From an uncultured Oscillospiraceae bacterium (GTDB lineage: Bacteria; Bacillota; Clostridia; Oscillospirales; Oscillospiraceae): DNA of 39,879 nucleotides. Shown piece after piece: positions 32,370 to 39,879 of this stretch. The stretch is taken from positions 1-39,879 of the forward strand of contig CAKTIE010000016.1 in assembly GCA_934565655.1 (NCBI GenBank). The letters are read 5' to 3'. Every line of letters begins with the position of its first letter. Within the stretch, counting starts at the first letter, position 1. The notes under the pieces were generated by a model that searched no databases, was not told the DNA's origin, and saw only the letters and a list, made by a program, of their open reading frames with translations. Made by a program: the position numbers and the translations under genes.

Positions 32370-32906
32370 TTGACAGAGGAACAGGCCCTGCGGCAGCTGA
32401 AGCAGGGCTCGCAGGAAGCGCTGGCGTGGTTTATTGACCGGTACGGCGCGTATGCCGCCGCCATCATCCGCAATGTGATGGGCGCTTATATGACAGACGC
32501 CGACGTGGAAGAGGCGGTCTCCGACGTGTTTCTGGGCTTCTGGAACAACGCAGGGCAGGTGCGCGGCGGCGCGGTCAAGGCCTATCTGGGGGCGGCGGCC
32601 CGCAACAGCGCCAAGAACAAGCTGCGTCAGGCGTGCCGGACCGTGCCGCTGCCGGAGGACGTGGTGCTGGTGGACCCCCACACGCCGGAAAGCCTTCTGG
32701 AGCGGCGGGAGTGCGCCGTCCGCGTGCGGTCGGCCCTGCTGGCCATGGAGCCGGTGGATCGGGAGATATTCCTGCGGTTTTACTACTACTATGAGAAGAT
32801 CGCCCAGATCGCGGCAGCCATGGAGCTGACGGAATCCGCTGTCAAATCACGGCTCAGCAGGGGACGGGAAAAGCTGAAGTCCCATCTGCTGGCGGAGGAA
32901 GCATAA
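32370..32906 (+). CDS. ECF-like RNA polymerase sigma factor
   Basis: The 178-residue sigma-70-family protein has region 2 at about 10-80 (DADVEEAVSDVFLGFW) and region 4 near the end (IAQIAAAMELTESAVKSRLSRGREKL). Two starts are possible, GTG at 32361 (181 residues) and TTG at 32370 (178 residues). AAAGGAAG lies almost against the GTG but eight to nine bases before TTG, so TTG is preferred. The next gene encodes its likely membrane anti-sigma partner, 19 bases on. The signal is unknown. Confidence 0.8.
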   Translation: MTEEQALRQLKQGSQEALAWFIDRYGAYAAAIIRNVMGAYMTDADVEEAVSDVFLGFWNNAGQVRGGAVKAYLGAAARNSAKNKLRQACRTVPLPEDVVLVDPHTPESLLERRECAVRVRSALLAMEPVDREIFLRFYYYYEKIAQIAAAMELTESAVKSRLSRGREKLKSHLLAEEA

Positions 32907-32925
32907 GGAACAGGAGGAACGGCAA

Positions 32926-34038
32926 ATGGAATACAACATCTATGACCTGATGGATGACGTGCGGGACGATACCGTAACGCCCGCGCCGGGGTGCGACGAG
33001 GCCGCCCTCCGCCGGATCAAGGAGTTGACGATGAAAAAGATCGAGAATCAGCAGGGTGGACGTCCTGCGGTGAAAAAGACCGGCCGCGTGGCCAGAGGTC
33101 TGCTGATCGCCGCCATCGTGGCGGTCATGTGTACCGCCACTGTGGCCGCCGCCAAGCTGGGTGTGGCCGACAGCTTCAAGGGCTATTTCGGCGACCTGAC
33201 GGCGGAGCAGAAGCAGCTGATGGAGGAGATGGGCACCACGGACATGCAGCCCGTTACCAGCAACGGCACCACCATCACGCCGCTGGCGGTGTACGGCGAC
33301 GCATACCACTACTATATCCGCCTGATGGTACAGGCCCCGGAGGGCACGGTGCTGCGCATCCCTGATTCCCAGACGGAAGGGGTATATCTGAAACTGGTAG
33401 GCACGGAGGAGAACGGTATTCTGGAGACGTCGGACTACGATTTCGGCGGCGTGGGATATTCGGTCGAATGGGAAGACAGTACCCCCGGCGACAATATTCT
33501 GGAAGGCGTGGTGTATCTGGAGGGACAGATGCTCAGTGACGATGCCAGCCAGCGGGTGGGCGAAAGCGGTCTGCGGTTTGACGACGGCCAGCCCAAGTGG
33601 CTGCACATTACCCGTTTTGTGCTGGGCGTGGGAGACGAATACACCGAGACCGTGCTGGAGGGCGACTGGCGCTTTGCTCTGCCCGATCTGTCGGAGCAGG
33701 CGGCACCCATTGAGGTGGACGCCAGCGGCCTGACGGTGGAGAGTACCCAGCCGGGCCGCATGATCTATCTGGATGCCTTCCGCATCAGCAGCACCTATAT
33801 TCAGGTGAAGTATGACAGCGACAGCATCGACGATTTTGACGCACCGCCCTGTGAACCGGAGGGCGGCTGGGCGCTGGTGCTGGACGACGGCACCGAGGTG
33901 GCCGGTGACGATTCTGATGTTGGCGGCGGCAGCTACAACAACAGCCATGTAGACCTCTACTACCGCTTTGCCGCCCCTATCGACGTGACGCAGGTGGATC
34001 ACATCCGCTTCGGCACGCTGGAGATCCCGGTAAAGTGA
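32926..34038 (+). CDS. Membrane-anchored anti-sigma factor-like protein (DUF4179-like)
   Basis: The 370-residue protein has a cytoplasmic N-terminal part (1-56), one membrane helix at about 58-76 (GLLIAAIVAVMCTATVAAA) and a large outer domain of about 290 residues rich in beta strands and acidic residues. This layout, directly after a sigma gene, fits an anti-sigma factor that holds the sigma factor until an envelope signal arrives. AGGAGG lies eight bases before the ATG. A terminator follows. Confidence 0.7.
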   Translation: MEYNIYDLMDDVRDDTVTPAPGCDEAALRRIKELTMKKIENQQGGRPAVKKTGRVARGLLIAAIVAVMCTATVAAAKLGVADSFKGYFGDLTAEQKQLMEEMGTTDMQPVTSNGTTITPLAVYGDAYHYYIRLMVQAPEGTVLRIPDSQTEGVYLKLVGTEENGILETSDYDFGGVGYSVEWEDSTPGDNILEGVVYLEGQMLSDDASQRVGESGLRFDDGQPKWLHITRFVLGVGDEYTETVLEGDWRFALPDLSEQAAPIEVDASGLTVESTQPGRMIYLDAFRISSTYIQVKYDSDSIDDFDAPPCEPEGGWALVLDDGTEVAGDDSDVGGGSYNNSHVDLYYRFAAPIDVTQVDHIRFGTLEIPVK

Positions 34039-34050
34039 ACACAGCGAAAG

Positions 34051-34075
34051 GAACGGCCTGCGGGCCGTTCTTTTT
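34051..34075 (+). terminator. Terminator after the anti-sigma gene
   Basis: GAACGGCC pairs with GGCCGTTC around TGCG, followed by five T. It ends where the first copy of the 24-bp direct repeat begins. Confidence 0.85.
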
Positions 34076-34328
34076 CGCGCAAAAGGGGCGGGAGCGCTCT
34101 CCTGCTGTGCCATAAAGCTGTCATATGGCGCACATTCAAAGGCTCCCCTGTGCAAGGGGAGCTGGCACGGCGCAAGCCGTGACTGAGGGGTTGACAATCC
34201 CTCCGGCGCTTCGCGCCACCTCCCTTTACACAAGGGAGGCTTTCATTTCTGCGAAACTTTAAAACGAAGTTCTTTGATCGTTTCAAGGAGCGCTCTCCTA
34301 CAGTCTTTTTCGCGCAAAAGGGGCGGGA
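34070..34328. repeat. Direct repeats framing a palindromic element
   Basis: A 24-base sequence (34070-34093, beginning CTTTTTCGCGCAAAAGG) recurs exactly at 34305-34328. A 13-base sequence, GGAGCGCTCTCCT, occurs at 34091-34103 and again at 34287-34299. The order is long-short-(element)-short-long, so the pieces are not a simple duplication. With the palindromic element this accounts for most of the gene-free stretch 34039-34411. Confidence 0.75.
34138..34243. mobile_element. MITE-like palindromic repeat element, about 106 bp
   Basis: The ends form imperfect inverted repeats of about 24 bases (AAAGGCTCCCCTGTGCAAGG at 34138 and the complement of the end at 34243). Inside are smaller hairpins: ACGGC-GCAA-GCCGT, GAGGGGTTGACAATCCCTC and GGCGC-TTC-GCGCC. 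It has no coding capacity. Very similar CTCCC/GGGAG elements with the phrase CCGTGACTGAGG are, from memory, abundant between genes of gut Clostridia. Mobility by a transposase elsewhere is inferred. Confidence 0.65.
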
Positions 34329-34332
34329 AATC

Positions 34333-34361
34333 TTGACAAGCGGTATATTTCCCGATACAAT
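34333..34361 (+). promoter_or_regulatory. Promoter of proS
   Basis: TTGACA (34333-34338), a 17-base spacer and TACAAT (34356-34361). The leader is about 44 bases, too short for a T-box. Confidence 0.85.
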
Positions 34362-34411
34362 AAAGTTTCGAGAAAAACGCGCATATGCCGCGGGAATTGA
34401 GGTTATACATT

Positions 34412-35851
34412 ATGGCTAAGGACCAGAGAAATGTGGAAGCGATCACTCCCATGGAGGAGGATTTTGCCAAGTGGTACACGGACATCTGCCTGAAGGCGGA
34501 GCTGGTGGACTACGCCAGCGTCAAGGGCTTTTTGATCCTGCGCCCCTATGGCTACGCCATTTGGGAGAATATCCAGAAGTACATGGACAACGAGTTCAAA
34601 AAGACCGGCCATGTGAACGTGGCCATGCCTGTGCTGATCCCGGAGAGCCTGCTGAAGAAGGAAGGCGAGCTGGTGCAGGGCTTCGCCCCTGAGGTGGCAT
34701 GGGTCACTCACGGCGGCAGCGAGCCGCTGGAGGAGCGTCTGGCCTTCCGCCCCACCTCCGAGACCATGTTCTGCGACCACTGGTCTCATGTGCTGCACAG
34801 CTGGCGCGAGCTGCCCATGCTGTATAACCAGTGGTGCAGCGTCATCCGCTGGGAAAAGACCACCCGTCCCTTCCTGCGCAGCCGCGAGTTCTGGTGGCAG
34901 GAGGGCCACACCATCCACGAGACCGCCGAGGAGGCCATGGCCGAGACCGAGCAGCAGCTGAACTGCTACGCCGACGTGTGCAAGAACGCGCTGGCCATGC
35001 CCGTGGTGAAGGGCCGCAAGACCGACAAGGAGAAGTTCGCCGGGGCCGAGGCCACCTATACCATCGAGGCCATGATGAAGGATCACAAGTCCCTCCAGTC
35101 CGGCACCAGCCATTTCTTTGGCGATAAGTTCTCCCGCGCCTACGACGTGACCTTTACCGGCCGGGACAACACCCTGCAATACCCCTTCCAGACCAGCTGG
35201 GGCAGCTCCACCCGCCTGATCGGCGCGGTGATCATGACCCACAGCGATAACCACGGCCTGGTGCTGCCTCCCGTCATCGCCCCCACCCAGGTGGTGGTGA
35301 TCCCCATTGCTCAGCATAAGCCCGGCGTGCTGGATGCCGCCGCCGCCCTGAAGGATCGTCTGACCGCCGCGGGCCTGCGCGTGGCCATGGACGACAGCGA
35401 TCAGTCCGCCGGCTGGAAGTTCGCCCAGTATGAGATGAAGGGCGTGCCCCTGCGTGTGGAGATCGGCCCCAAGGATATGGAGAAGGAACAGTGCTGCATT
35501 GCCCGCCGCGATACCGGTGAAAAGACCTTTGTGCCGCTGGCCGGTCTGGAGGAGGCCGTCAAGGGCCTGCTGCAGGATGTCCATGACAACCTGTACGCCA
35601 TGGCGGAGAAGAATCTGGAGGACAACACTTTCGACATGACCGACTGGCAGGAGGTCAAGGCCATGGCCGAGGGTAAGGGCGGTCTGGCCCGTACCAAGTG
35701 GTGCGGCAGTCTGGAATGCGAGCTGGCCATGAAGGAGAAGGCTGGTGTGTCCAGCCGCTGCATGCCGCTGGTCCAGTCCGGCACCACCGGCAAGTGCGTC
35801 ATGTGCGGCAAGCCCGCCACCACCGACATCTACTGGGGCGTGGCCTATTAA
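34412..35851 (+). CDS. proS: Prolyl-tRNA synthetase, archaeal/eukaryal type
   Basis: The 479-residue class II synthetase lacks the insertion domain of the E. coli type. It has RPTSETMF, motif 2 TRPFLRSREFWWQEGHT, GTSHFFGDKFS, motif 3 with STRLIGAVIMTH, an anticodon-binding domain and a C-terminal zinc-type domain with several Cys (WCGSLECE, KCVMCGKP) ending in a terminal Tyr (WGVAY). The ATG at 34412 with GAGG nine bases upstream is chosen over an ATG at 34385 that has no ribosome site. Codon use is strongly biased, as expected of a highly expressed gene. Confidence 0.95.
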   Translation: MAKDQRNVEAITPMEEDFAKWYTDICLKAELVDYASVKGFLILRPYGYAIWENIQKYMDNEFKKTGHVNVAMPVLIPESLLKKEGELVQGFAPEVAWVTHGGSEPLEERLAFRPTSETMFCDHWSHVLHSWRELPMLYNQWCSVIRWEKTTRPFLRSREFWWQEGHTIHETAEEAMAETEQQLNCYADVCKNALAMPVVKGRKTDKEKFAGAEATYTIEAMMKDHKSLQSGTSHFFGDKFSRAYDVTFTGRDNTLQYPFQTSWGSSTRLIGAVIMTHSDNHGLVLPPVIAPTQVVVIPIAQHKPGVLDAAAALKDRLTAAGLRVAMDDSDQSAGWKFAQYEMKGVPLRVEIGPKDMEKEQCCIARRDTGEKTFVPLAGLEEAVKGLLQDVHDNLYAMAEKNLEDNTFDMTDWQEVKAMAEGKGGLARTKWCGSLECELAMKEKAGVSSRCMPLVQSGTTGKCVMCGKPATTDIYWGVAY

Positions 35852-35861
35852 GACAAGTACG

Positions 35862-35904
35862 AATAAGAAAAGAGGTGACGCGCCGCGTCACCTCTTTTCT
35901 TATT
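35862..35904. terminator. Long bidirectional terminator between proS and the UDG gene
   Basis: Arms 35862-35882 and 35884-35904 are perfect 21-base complements (AATAAGAAAAGAGGTGACGCG). The right arm includes the stop codon of the minus-strand glycosylase gene, so the two convergent genes share it. Confidence 0.85.
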
Positions 35905-36478
35905 CAAATTCAATGGGCGTGTGGTCGCAGATCTCCTGGATCTTGGCCTGCAAGGCCTTCAGATCCTCAAAGGTCTCCGGCTTTTTGCGGGGGTCACGCA
36001 GCAGCGCCGCCGGGTGGTACAGCGCCATCATCAGCGTGCCGTTCCGGTCGAAAAACTGCCCATGCTCCTGGCTGATCTTAAAATCCGGCTTGATCAGCTC
36101 CATGGCGCTGATGCGGCCCAGGCATACGATGATCTTTGGCTTCATCAGCCGCACCTGTGCCCGAAGGTGGCCCCGGCAGGCGTCCTTTTCCTCGCCCAAC
36201 GGATCCCGGTTCTCCGGCGGACGGCACTTGACGGAGTTAGTGATATAGATGTTCCTCCGGTGCAGGCCGATCATGGCCAGCATGTCGTCCAGCAGCTTAC
36301 CGGCCCGGCCCACAAAGGGCTCGCCCTGCTTGTCCTCGTTGGCGCCCGGCGCCTCACCGATGAACAGCACCTCGGCGTTGGGGTCGCCTACGCCGAACAC
36401 CACCTGCGTGCAGGTGCGGCGCAGGCCGCAGGCCTGACATTGCAGGCAATTCTCTCTCAGTTCCTCCCATGCGGTCAT
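35900..36478 (-). CDS. Uracil-DNA glycosylase, family 4 (Fe-S type)
   Basis: The 192-residue DNA repair enzyme removes uracil from DNA. Family 4 signs are the four cluster cysteines C14, C17, C85 and C101, motif [20 protein letters not shown] (41-60), [11 protein letters not shown] and the late HPAALLR. Start ATG at 36478 overlaps the stop of the upstream hydrolase gene (ATGA), so the two form an operon although their functions are unrelated. Confidence 0.9.
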   Translation of the reverse strand: MTAWEELRENCLQCQACGLRRTCTQVVFGVGDPNAEVLFIGEAPGANEDKQGEPFVGRAGKLLDDMLAMIGLHRRNIYITNSVKCRPPENRDPLGEEKDACRGHLRAQVRLMKPKIIVCLGRISAMELIKPDFKISQEHGQFFDRNGTLMMALYHPAALLRDPRKKPETFEDLKALQAKIQEICDHTPIEFE

Positions 36479-37410
36479 TTCAGCTTCTCCTCCATCCAGC
36501 TCCAGATATCCTGATATACCTCGTCCCGGTGAGCCTTCTCGTTCAGCAGCTCATGCCGCAGGCCGGGGTACAGCTTCAGCGTGCAGTCCGCTATGCCGGT
36601 GCGCTTGAACTCGGCATACGTCTGGCGCACGCCCGCGCCCATGCCGCCCACGGGATCGTCCTCGCCGGAGATCAGCAGAATGGGCATGGTCTTGTCCATC
36701 CGCTCCAGATTGCCGCGGCGCTGGTTGAAGTGGATGCCGCTGAGCATCTCGTAAAACAGGCCCACCGTGGCGTCCTGTCCGCACAGGGGATCGGCCATAT
36801 AGGCGTCCACGTTCTCCTCGTCCGCCGACAGCCAGTCGTAGTCGGTGCGGTTGGGCTTGAAGGCCTTGTTGTACGCGCCGAAGGCCAGCTCGGTCACGGT
36901 GTCGTTGGTGGCAGCGGCGTTCCGGCGCTTCAGCATACCGGCCAGCGCCAGACCGCCGGTCAGCGCGGCGGCGCTCTGCCACCCGGTGCCCATAAGGATG
37001 GCGGCCTTTACTGTGCCGGGATAGCGGATGAGATAGGTGCGGCTGAGAAAGGAGCCCATGGAGTGGCCCATCAGCAGCAGCGGCAGATCAGGGTACTGCT
37101 CCTTCAGCTTGGTGTGCAGCACATAGATGTCGTCCACCGGGGTGCTCCAGGTGTTGCCGTCACCGAAATATACCGGCGTGCCGCCCTCAGGCAGGGACAG
37201 ACCGTGGCCCAGATGGTCGTGGCCCACCACGATGATGCCGCGGCGGTTGAGGAACCGGGCAAAATCGTCATAGCGGCCCACATATTCCGCCACACCGTGG
37301 ACGATCTGCAAAACCGCCACCGGCGTTACGTCCTCCGGTATCCACGCGATGCCGTGCAGGCGGGTCTTTCCGTCGCTGGAAAGAAAGGTGAAGTCCGTCT
37401 TTTTTGTCAT
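36475..37410 (-). CDS. Alpha/beta hydrolase, monoacylglycerol-lipase-like
   Basis: The 311-residue hydrolase_4 enzyme has HGVAEYVGRYDDFARFL, the pattern HG-x-x-E-x-x-x-RY of monoacylglycerol lipases, then GHDHLGHGLS, the nucleophile motif GHSMG, SGEDDPVG with the acid and GLRHELLNE with the His. No signal peptide is seen. ATG at 37410 has an AGGA ribosome site about ten bases upstream; a much longer open frame extends antisense through glpK and is rejected. It is divergent from glpK, which would fit release of glycerol from monoacylglycerol. Confidence 0.8.
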   Translation of the reverse strand: MTKKTDFTFLSSDGKTRLHGIAWIPEDVTPVAVLQIVHGVAEYVGRYDDFARFLNRRGIIVVGHDHLGHGLSLPEGGTPVYFGDGNTWSTPVDDIYVLHTKLKEQYPDLPLLLMGHSMGSFLSRTYLIRYPGTVKAAILMGTGWQSAAALTGGLALAGMLKRRNAAATNDTVTELAFGAYNKAFKPNRTDYDWLSADEENVDAYMADPLCGQDATVGLFYEMLSGIHFNQRRGNLERMDKTMPILLISGEDDPVGGMGAGVRQTYAEFKRTGIADCTLKLYPGLRHELLNEKAHRDEVYQDIWSWMEEKLK

Positions 37411-37491
37411 GGCAATTCCGTCCTTCCTGTGATATAGTACTATTATACTCATTTTATCATACCGACCTTCACTTGAAAAGGGGGATTTCTC
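37411..37491. promoter_or_regulatory. Divergent promoter region between hydrolase and glpK
   Basis: This 81-base AT-rich gap holds a perfect -10 for the leftward gene (TATAAT at 37447-37442) and the palindrome TATAGTACTATA near 37433-37444. No good -35 is seen for either direction, so factors may assist. It also holds GGGGG before glpK. Confidence 0.4.
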
Positions 37492-38985
37492 ATGGCTTCC
37501 TATATTCTGGCGCTGGATCAGGGCACTACCAGTTCCCGTGCCATCGTGTTTGACCGGCAGGGCGAGATCGTGGGCCGGGGCCAGTATCCCTTCGCCCAGC
37601 ACTATCCCCAGGCGGGCTGGGTGGAGCACGACCCCATGGAGATCTGGCATACCCAGGCTCAGGCGGCGGCAGACGCCATCGCGGGCCTGAGCGCCGGAAG
37701 CGTTGCCGGTATCGGCGTCACCAACCAGCGGGAGACCACCATCATCTGGGATAAAAATACCGGAGTGCCGGTCTATAACGCCATCGTGTGGCAGTGCCGC
37801 CGCACGGCGGAGCTGTGCGAGGAGCTGAAGCGCCGCGGTCTCAGCGAGCGCATCCAGTCCACCACCGGCTTGCTGATCGACGCCTATTTCTCCGCCACCA
37901 AGATCCGCTGGATCCTGGACAACGTCCCCGGCGCGCGGCAGAAGGCGGAGCAGGGCCAGCTGCTGTTCGGTACGGTGGAGACGTGGCTCATCTGGCAGCT
38001 GACCGGCGCCCACGTCACCGACTATTCCAACGCCAGCCGCACCATGCTGTTCGATATCCACAAGCTGGGCTGGGACGCGGAGCTGTGCGGCATGCTGGGC
38101 ATCCCCATGTGCATGCTGCCCCGGTGCGTCAGCAATTCGGAGGTGTACGGCACGGTGAAGCCGGGCATCCCCGGTCTGGAGGCGCTCGCCGGCGTGCCGG
38201 TGTGCGGCGCGGCGGGCGACCAGCAGGCGGCTCTGTTCGGCCAGACCTGCTTCCGCGCAGGCGATGCCAAGAATACCTACGGCACCGGCTGCTTCACCCT
38301 GATGAACGTGGGCGGCAAGCCTGTCCGCAGCCGCGCGGGCCTGGTGACCTCCGTGGCGTGGAGCGTCAATGACACCGTCACCTACGCGCTGGAGGGCAGC
38401 GTTTTCAACGGCGGCAGCACCATCCAGTGGCTGCGGGACGAGCTGCACCTCATCGACTCCGCCCCGGAGTGCGACCGTCTGGCGGAATCGGTGGACAGCA
38501 GCGGCGGCGTGATCGTGGTGCCTGCCTTTACGGGACTGGGCGCGCCCTATTGGGATATGTACGCCCGGGGCGCGATTCTGGGTGTCACCCGCGGCACAGG
38601 CCGGGCGCATATCGCCCGGGCGGTGCTGGAGTCCATCGCCTTTCAGGTCACAGACCTGATGCTGGCCATGCGGCAGGACGCGGGCTGCGACATCACCTGC
38701 CTGCGGGCCGACGGCGGCGCCAGCGTCAGTGATATCCTGCTGCAGATGCAGGCCGACCTGCTGCGGATCCCCGTGGACCGGCCCGCCATGGTGGAGACCA
38801 CCGCCTTCGGCGCGGCGGCGCTGGCGGGGCTGAACTGCGGCATGTGGAGCAGCCTTGAGGAGCTGTCGGCCCTGCGCCGCAGTGACCGGGTGTTCACGCC
38901 CCAGCGGGTGCAGGCGGAGTGCGACGATGCCTACCGCATGTGGAAGCGGGCGGTACAGCGGGCAGGGGACTGGATCGAGCACTGA
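37492..38985 (+). CDS. glpK: Glycerol kinase
   Basis: The 497-residue FGGY-family kinase makes glycerol-3-phosphate. It begins LALDQGTTSSR, with TNQRETTIIWD, NAIVWQCRR, the glycerol-binding regions DYSNASRTMLFDI and GDQQAALFGQ, and KNTYGTGCF. The loop that carries the phosphorylated His (HFYG) in PTS-regulated enterococcal GlpK is not conserved here, since EVYGTVKPGIPG follows. Length fits the family. It has its own ribosome site (GGGGG, seven bases). Confidence 0.95.
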   Translation: MASYILALDQGTTSSRAIVFDRQGEIVGRGQYPFAQHYPQAGWVEHDPMEIWHTQAQAAADAIAGLSAGSVAGIGVTNQRETTIIWDKNTGVPVYNAIVWQCRRTAELCEELKRRGLSERIQSTTGLLIDAYFSATKIRWILDNVPGARQKAEQGQLLFGTVETWLIWQLTGAHVTDYSNASRTMLFDIHKLGWDAELCGMLGIPMCMLPRCVSNSEVYGTVKPGIPGLEALAGVPVCGAAGDQQAALFGQTCFRAGDAKNTYGTGCFTLMNVGGKPVRSRAGLVTSVAWSVNDTVTYALEGSVFNGGSTIQWLRDELHLIDSAPECDRLAESVDSSGGVIVVPAFTGLGAPYWDMYARGAILGVTRGTGRAHIARAVLESIAFQVTDLMLAMRQDAGCDITCLRADGGASVSDILLQMQADLLRIPVDRPAMVETTAFGAAALAGLNCGMWSSLEELSALRRSDRVFTPQRVQAECDDAYRMWKRAVQRAGDWIEH

Positions 38986-38995
38986 AAATACTGGC

Positions 38996-39014
38996 GAAAA
39001 ATCTTCGATTTTTC
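38996..39014 (+). other. AT-rich hairpin after glpK
   Basis: GAAAAATC pairs with GATTTTTC around TTC, 11 bases after the glpK stop. It may aid termination; the stem is short. Confidence 0.35.
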
Positions 39015-39072
39015 TGCCAAAGGGATTGCGGCCGCTGCGCGCGTCCTTCGGACACACTGGCGTCCGAGAAGA

Positions 39073-39116
39073 ATTTTTCTGACGCACATGTCGTCAGAAA
39101 AATGATTTGATTTTTT
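39073..39116 (+). terminator. Likely terminator between glpK and the zinc-ribbon gene
   Basis: ATTTTTCTGACG (39073-39084) and 39092-39103 are perfect 12-base complements with loop CACATGT; GATTTGA and six T follow. A GC hairpin (39117-39134, CGCGGCG/CGCCGCG) comes next. The rest of 38986-39197 holds no gene that I can see. Confidence 0.5.
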
Positions 39117-39197
39117 CGCGGCGTCCGCGCCGCGAACTCTGTGAGGCTATTGCTATCCCTATTTGATTAACATTTGATGAATTTCGCCCCGAAAGCC

Positions 39198-39226
39198 TTG
39201 CAAAATCCCGGAACAGTGGCTATAAT
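39198..39226 (+). promoter_or_regulatory. Promoter of the zinc-ribbon protein gene
   Basis: TTGCAA (39198-39203), a 17-base spacer and TATAAT (39221-39226), 45 bases before the ATG. Confidence 0.8.
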
Positions 39227-39271
39227 CAGCCTTAATGAAGCCCTTAACATATTCTGAAAGGAGCCTTACCT

Positions 39272-39766
39272 ATGTCATTCTTTGATAACATTACCGAAAA
39301 AGCCAAGCTGTATGCCAATATCGCCGCCGAAAAGGCCAAGGATGTGGCCGAAGTGGCCGCCGACAAGGCCAAGGACGTGAAGGAGACCGCCCAGCTGACC
39401 ATGGCCATCAAGACCGAGCAGCGTGAGCTGGATAAGAACTACCGCGCCATCGGCCAGTGGTTCGCCTCCGAGTTTGAGGGCGAGGTCCCCGACGCCATCA
39501 AGGACGTGATGGCCGCCATCGAGGCCAGCCGCGCCAAGATCGAGGAGATGGAGGCCACGCTGGCCGAGAAGCCTCATACCGAGATCGAGATCACCATTGA
39601 GAAGGACGGCGAGGAGACGCCTGACCTGAAGGCCTGCCCCGTGTGCGGCACCGCCACCAACTCCAAGTTCTGCCCCGAGTGCGGCGCTGAAGTCGATCCC
39701 CAGCCCGCCGCCGAAGAGCCTGCCCAGACCAACGAGCCTGAGACCCCCGCTGAGCCTCAGGAGTAA
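39272..39766 (+). CDS. Coiled-coil protein with C-terminal zinc ribbon
   Basis: The 164-residue soluble acidic protein begins with an amphipathic helical stretch (1-105) containing near repeats such as AAEKAKDVAEVAADKAKDV, of the 11-residue type seen in stress (LEA-like) helices. It then has a zinc ribbon with C122-x2-C125 and C134-x2-C137 (CPVCG, CPECG) and a Glu/Pro/Ala-rich tail. The function is unknown; it may be a small scaffold or stress protein. GGAG lies eight bases before the ATG. Strong promoter and biased codons suggest good expression. Confidence 0.7.
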   Translation: MSFFDNITEKAKLYANIAAEKAKDVAEVAADKAKDVKETAQLTMAIKTEQRELDKNYRAIGQWFASEFEGEVPDAIKDVMAAIEASRAKIEEMEATLAEKPHTEIEITIEKDGEETPDLKACPVCGTATNSKFCPECGAEVDPQPAAEEPAQTNEPETPAEPQE

Positions 39767-39879
39767 GTTCTTTTTCCCCTCCCATCGCAAAAGAGACTGC
39801 CGCAAGGGCGACTCCTCATAAGGACATCTTGAAAACACCAGATTAAACCGATTGAGAGAATCTCTTGGTGTCGACCAAA
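39767..39879. other. Gene-free end of the window
   Basis: I see no gene, tRNA or clear terminator here. A weak inverted repeat, CACCAGATT with AATCTCTTGGTG, lies near the end. Confidence 0.5.

Noticed and set aside
34362..34411. T-box or riboswitch leader before proS
   Set aside because: The leader is about 44 bases, too short for a T-box, and no matching fold was seen.
36475..39087. Very long minus-strand open frame (about 870 codons) through the antisense of glpK
   Set aside because: Only the last 312 codons are a real hydrolase with motifs and a ribosome site at 37410; the rest is low-complexity antisense of glpK, an effect of high GC.

Overview
The window looks like a chromosomal segment of a GC-rich, Gram-positive gut anaerobe of class Clostridia, most likely an Oscillospiraceae-type bacterium. 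This is inferred from strong AGGAGG ribosome sites, consensus sigma-A promoters, lipoprotein-anchored binding proteins, a ferredoxin-like aldo/keto reductase, an archaeal/eukaryal-type prolyl-tRNA synthetase and a short palindromic intergenic repeat of the kind scattered through these genomes. No phage, IS transposase, CRISPR array, tRNA or rRNA was seen.

Layout. 1-551: start of a minus-strand gene and the decayed tail of a polysaccharide deacetylase gene. 592-3964: a U32-like protein, a Vat-type (streptogramin A) acetyltransferase, and a separately promoted methyltransferase-esterase pair. 3963-5057 (minus): a collagen-like gene cut by one in-frame amber codon. 5261-18335: a catabolic locus for N,N'-diacetylchitobiose. 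18415-24830 (minus): a nickel/peptide-type ABC importer bracketed by two related SAM methyltransferases. 25013-30950: a shikimate-pathway operon with a chorismate synthase-chorismate mutase fusion and an embedded EamA transporter. 31042-34038: an Fe-S aldo/keto reductase and a sigma/anti-sigma pair. 34070-34328: a palindromic repeat element inside direct repeats. 34412-39879: prolyl-tRNA synthetase, uracil-DNA glycosylase, a monoacylglycerol-lipase-like hydrolase divergent from glycerol kinase, and a zinc-ribbon coiled-coil protein.

How it fits together. In the chitobiose locus the binding protein and two permeases would import the disaccharide. ChbP would cleave it with phosphate to GlcNAc-1-P and GlcNAc. 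The phosphohexomutase would convert GlcNAc-1-P to GlcNAc-6-P, and the ROK-type kinase would phosphorylate the free GlcNAc. NagA and NagB would then give fructose-6-P. A YesM-type histidine kinase and an AraC-type response regulator flank the transporter and probably sense the sugar. The ABC ATPase is missing and is probably shared from elsewhere. The aro operon covers every step from DAHP to chorismate and on to prephenate, but lacks DAHP synthase. The least explained unit is the methyltransferase-bracketed ABC importer, whose substrate cannot be read from the sequence. Functional assignments come from motifs and remembered family sequences; no database search was run.
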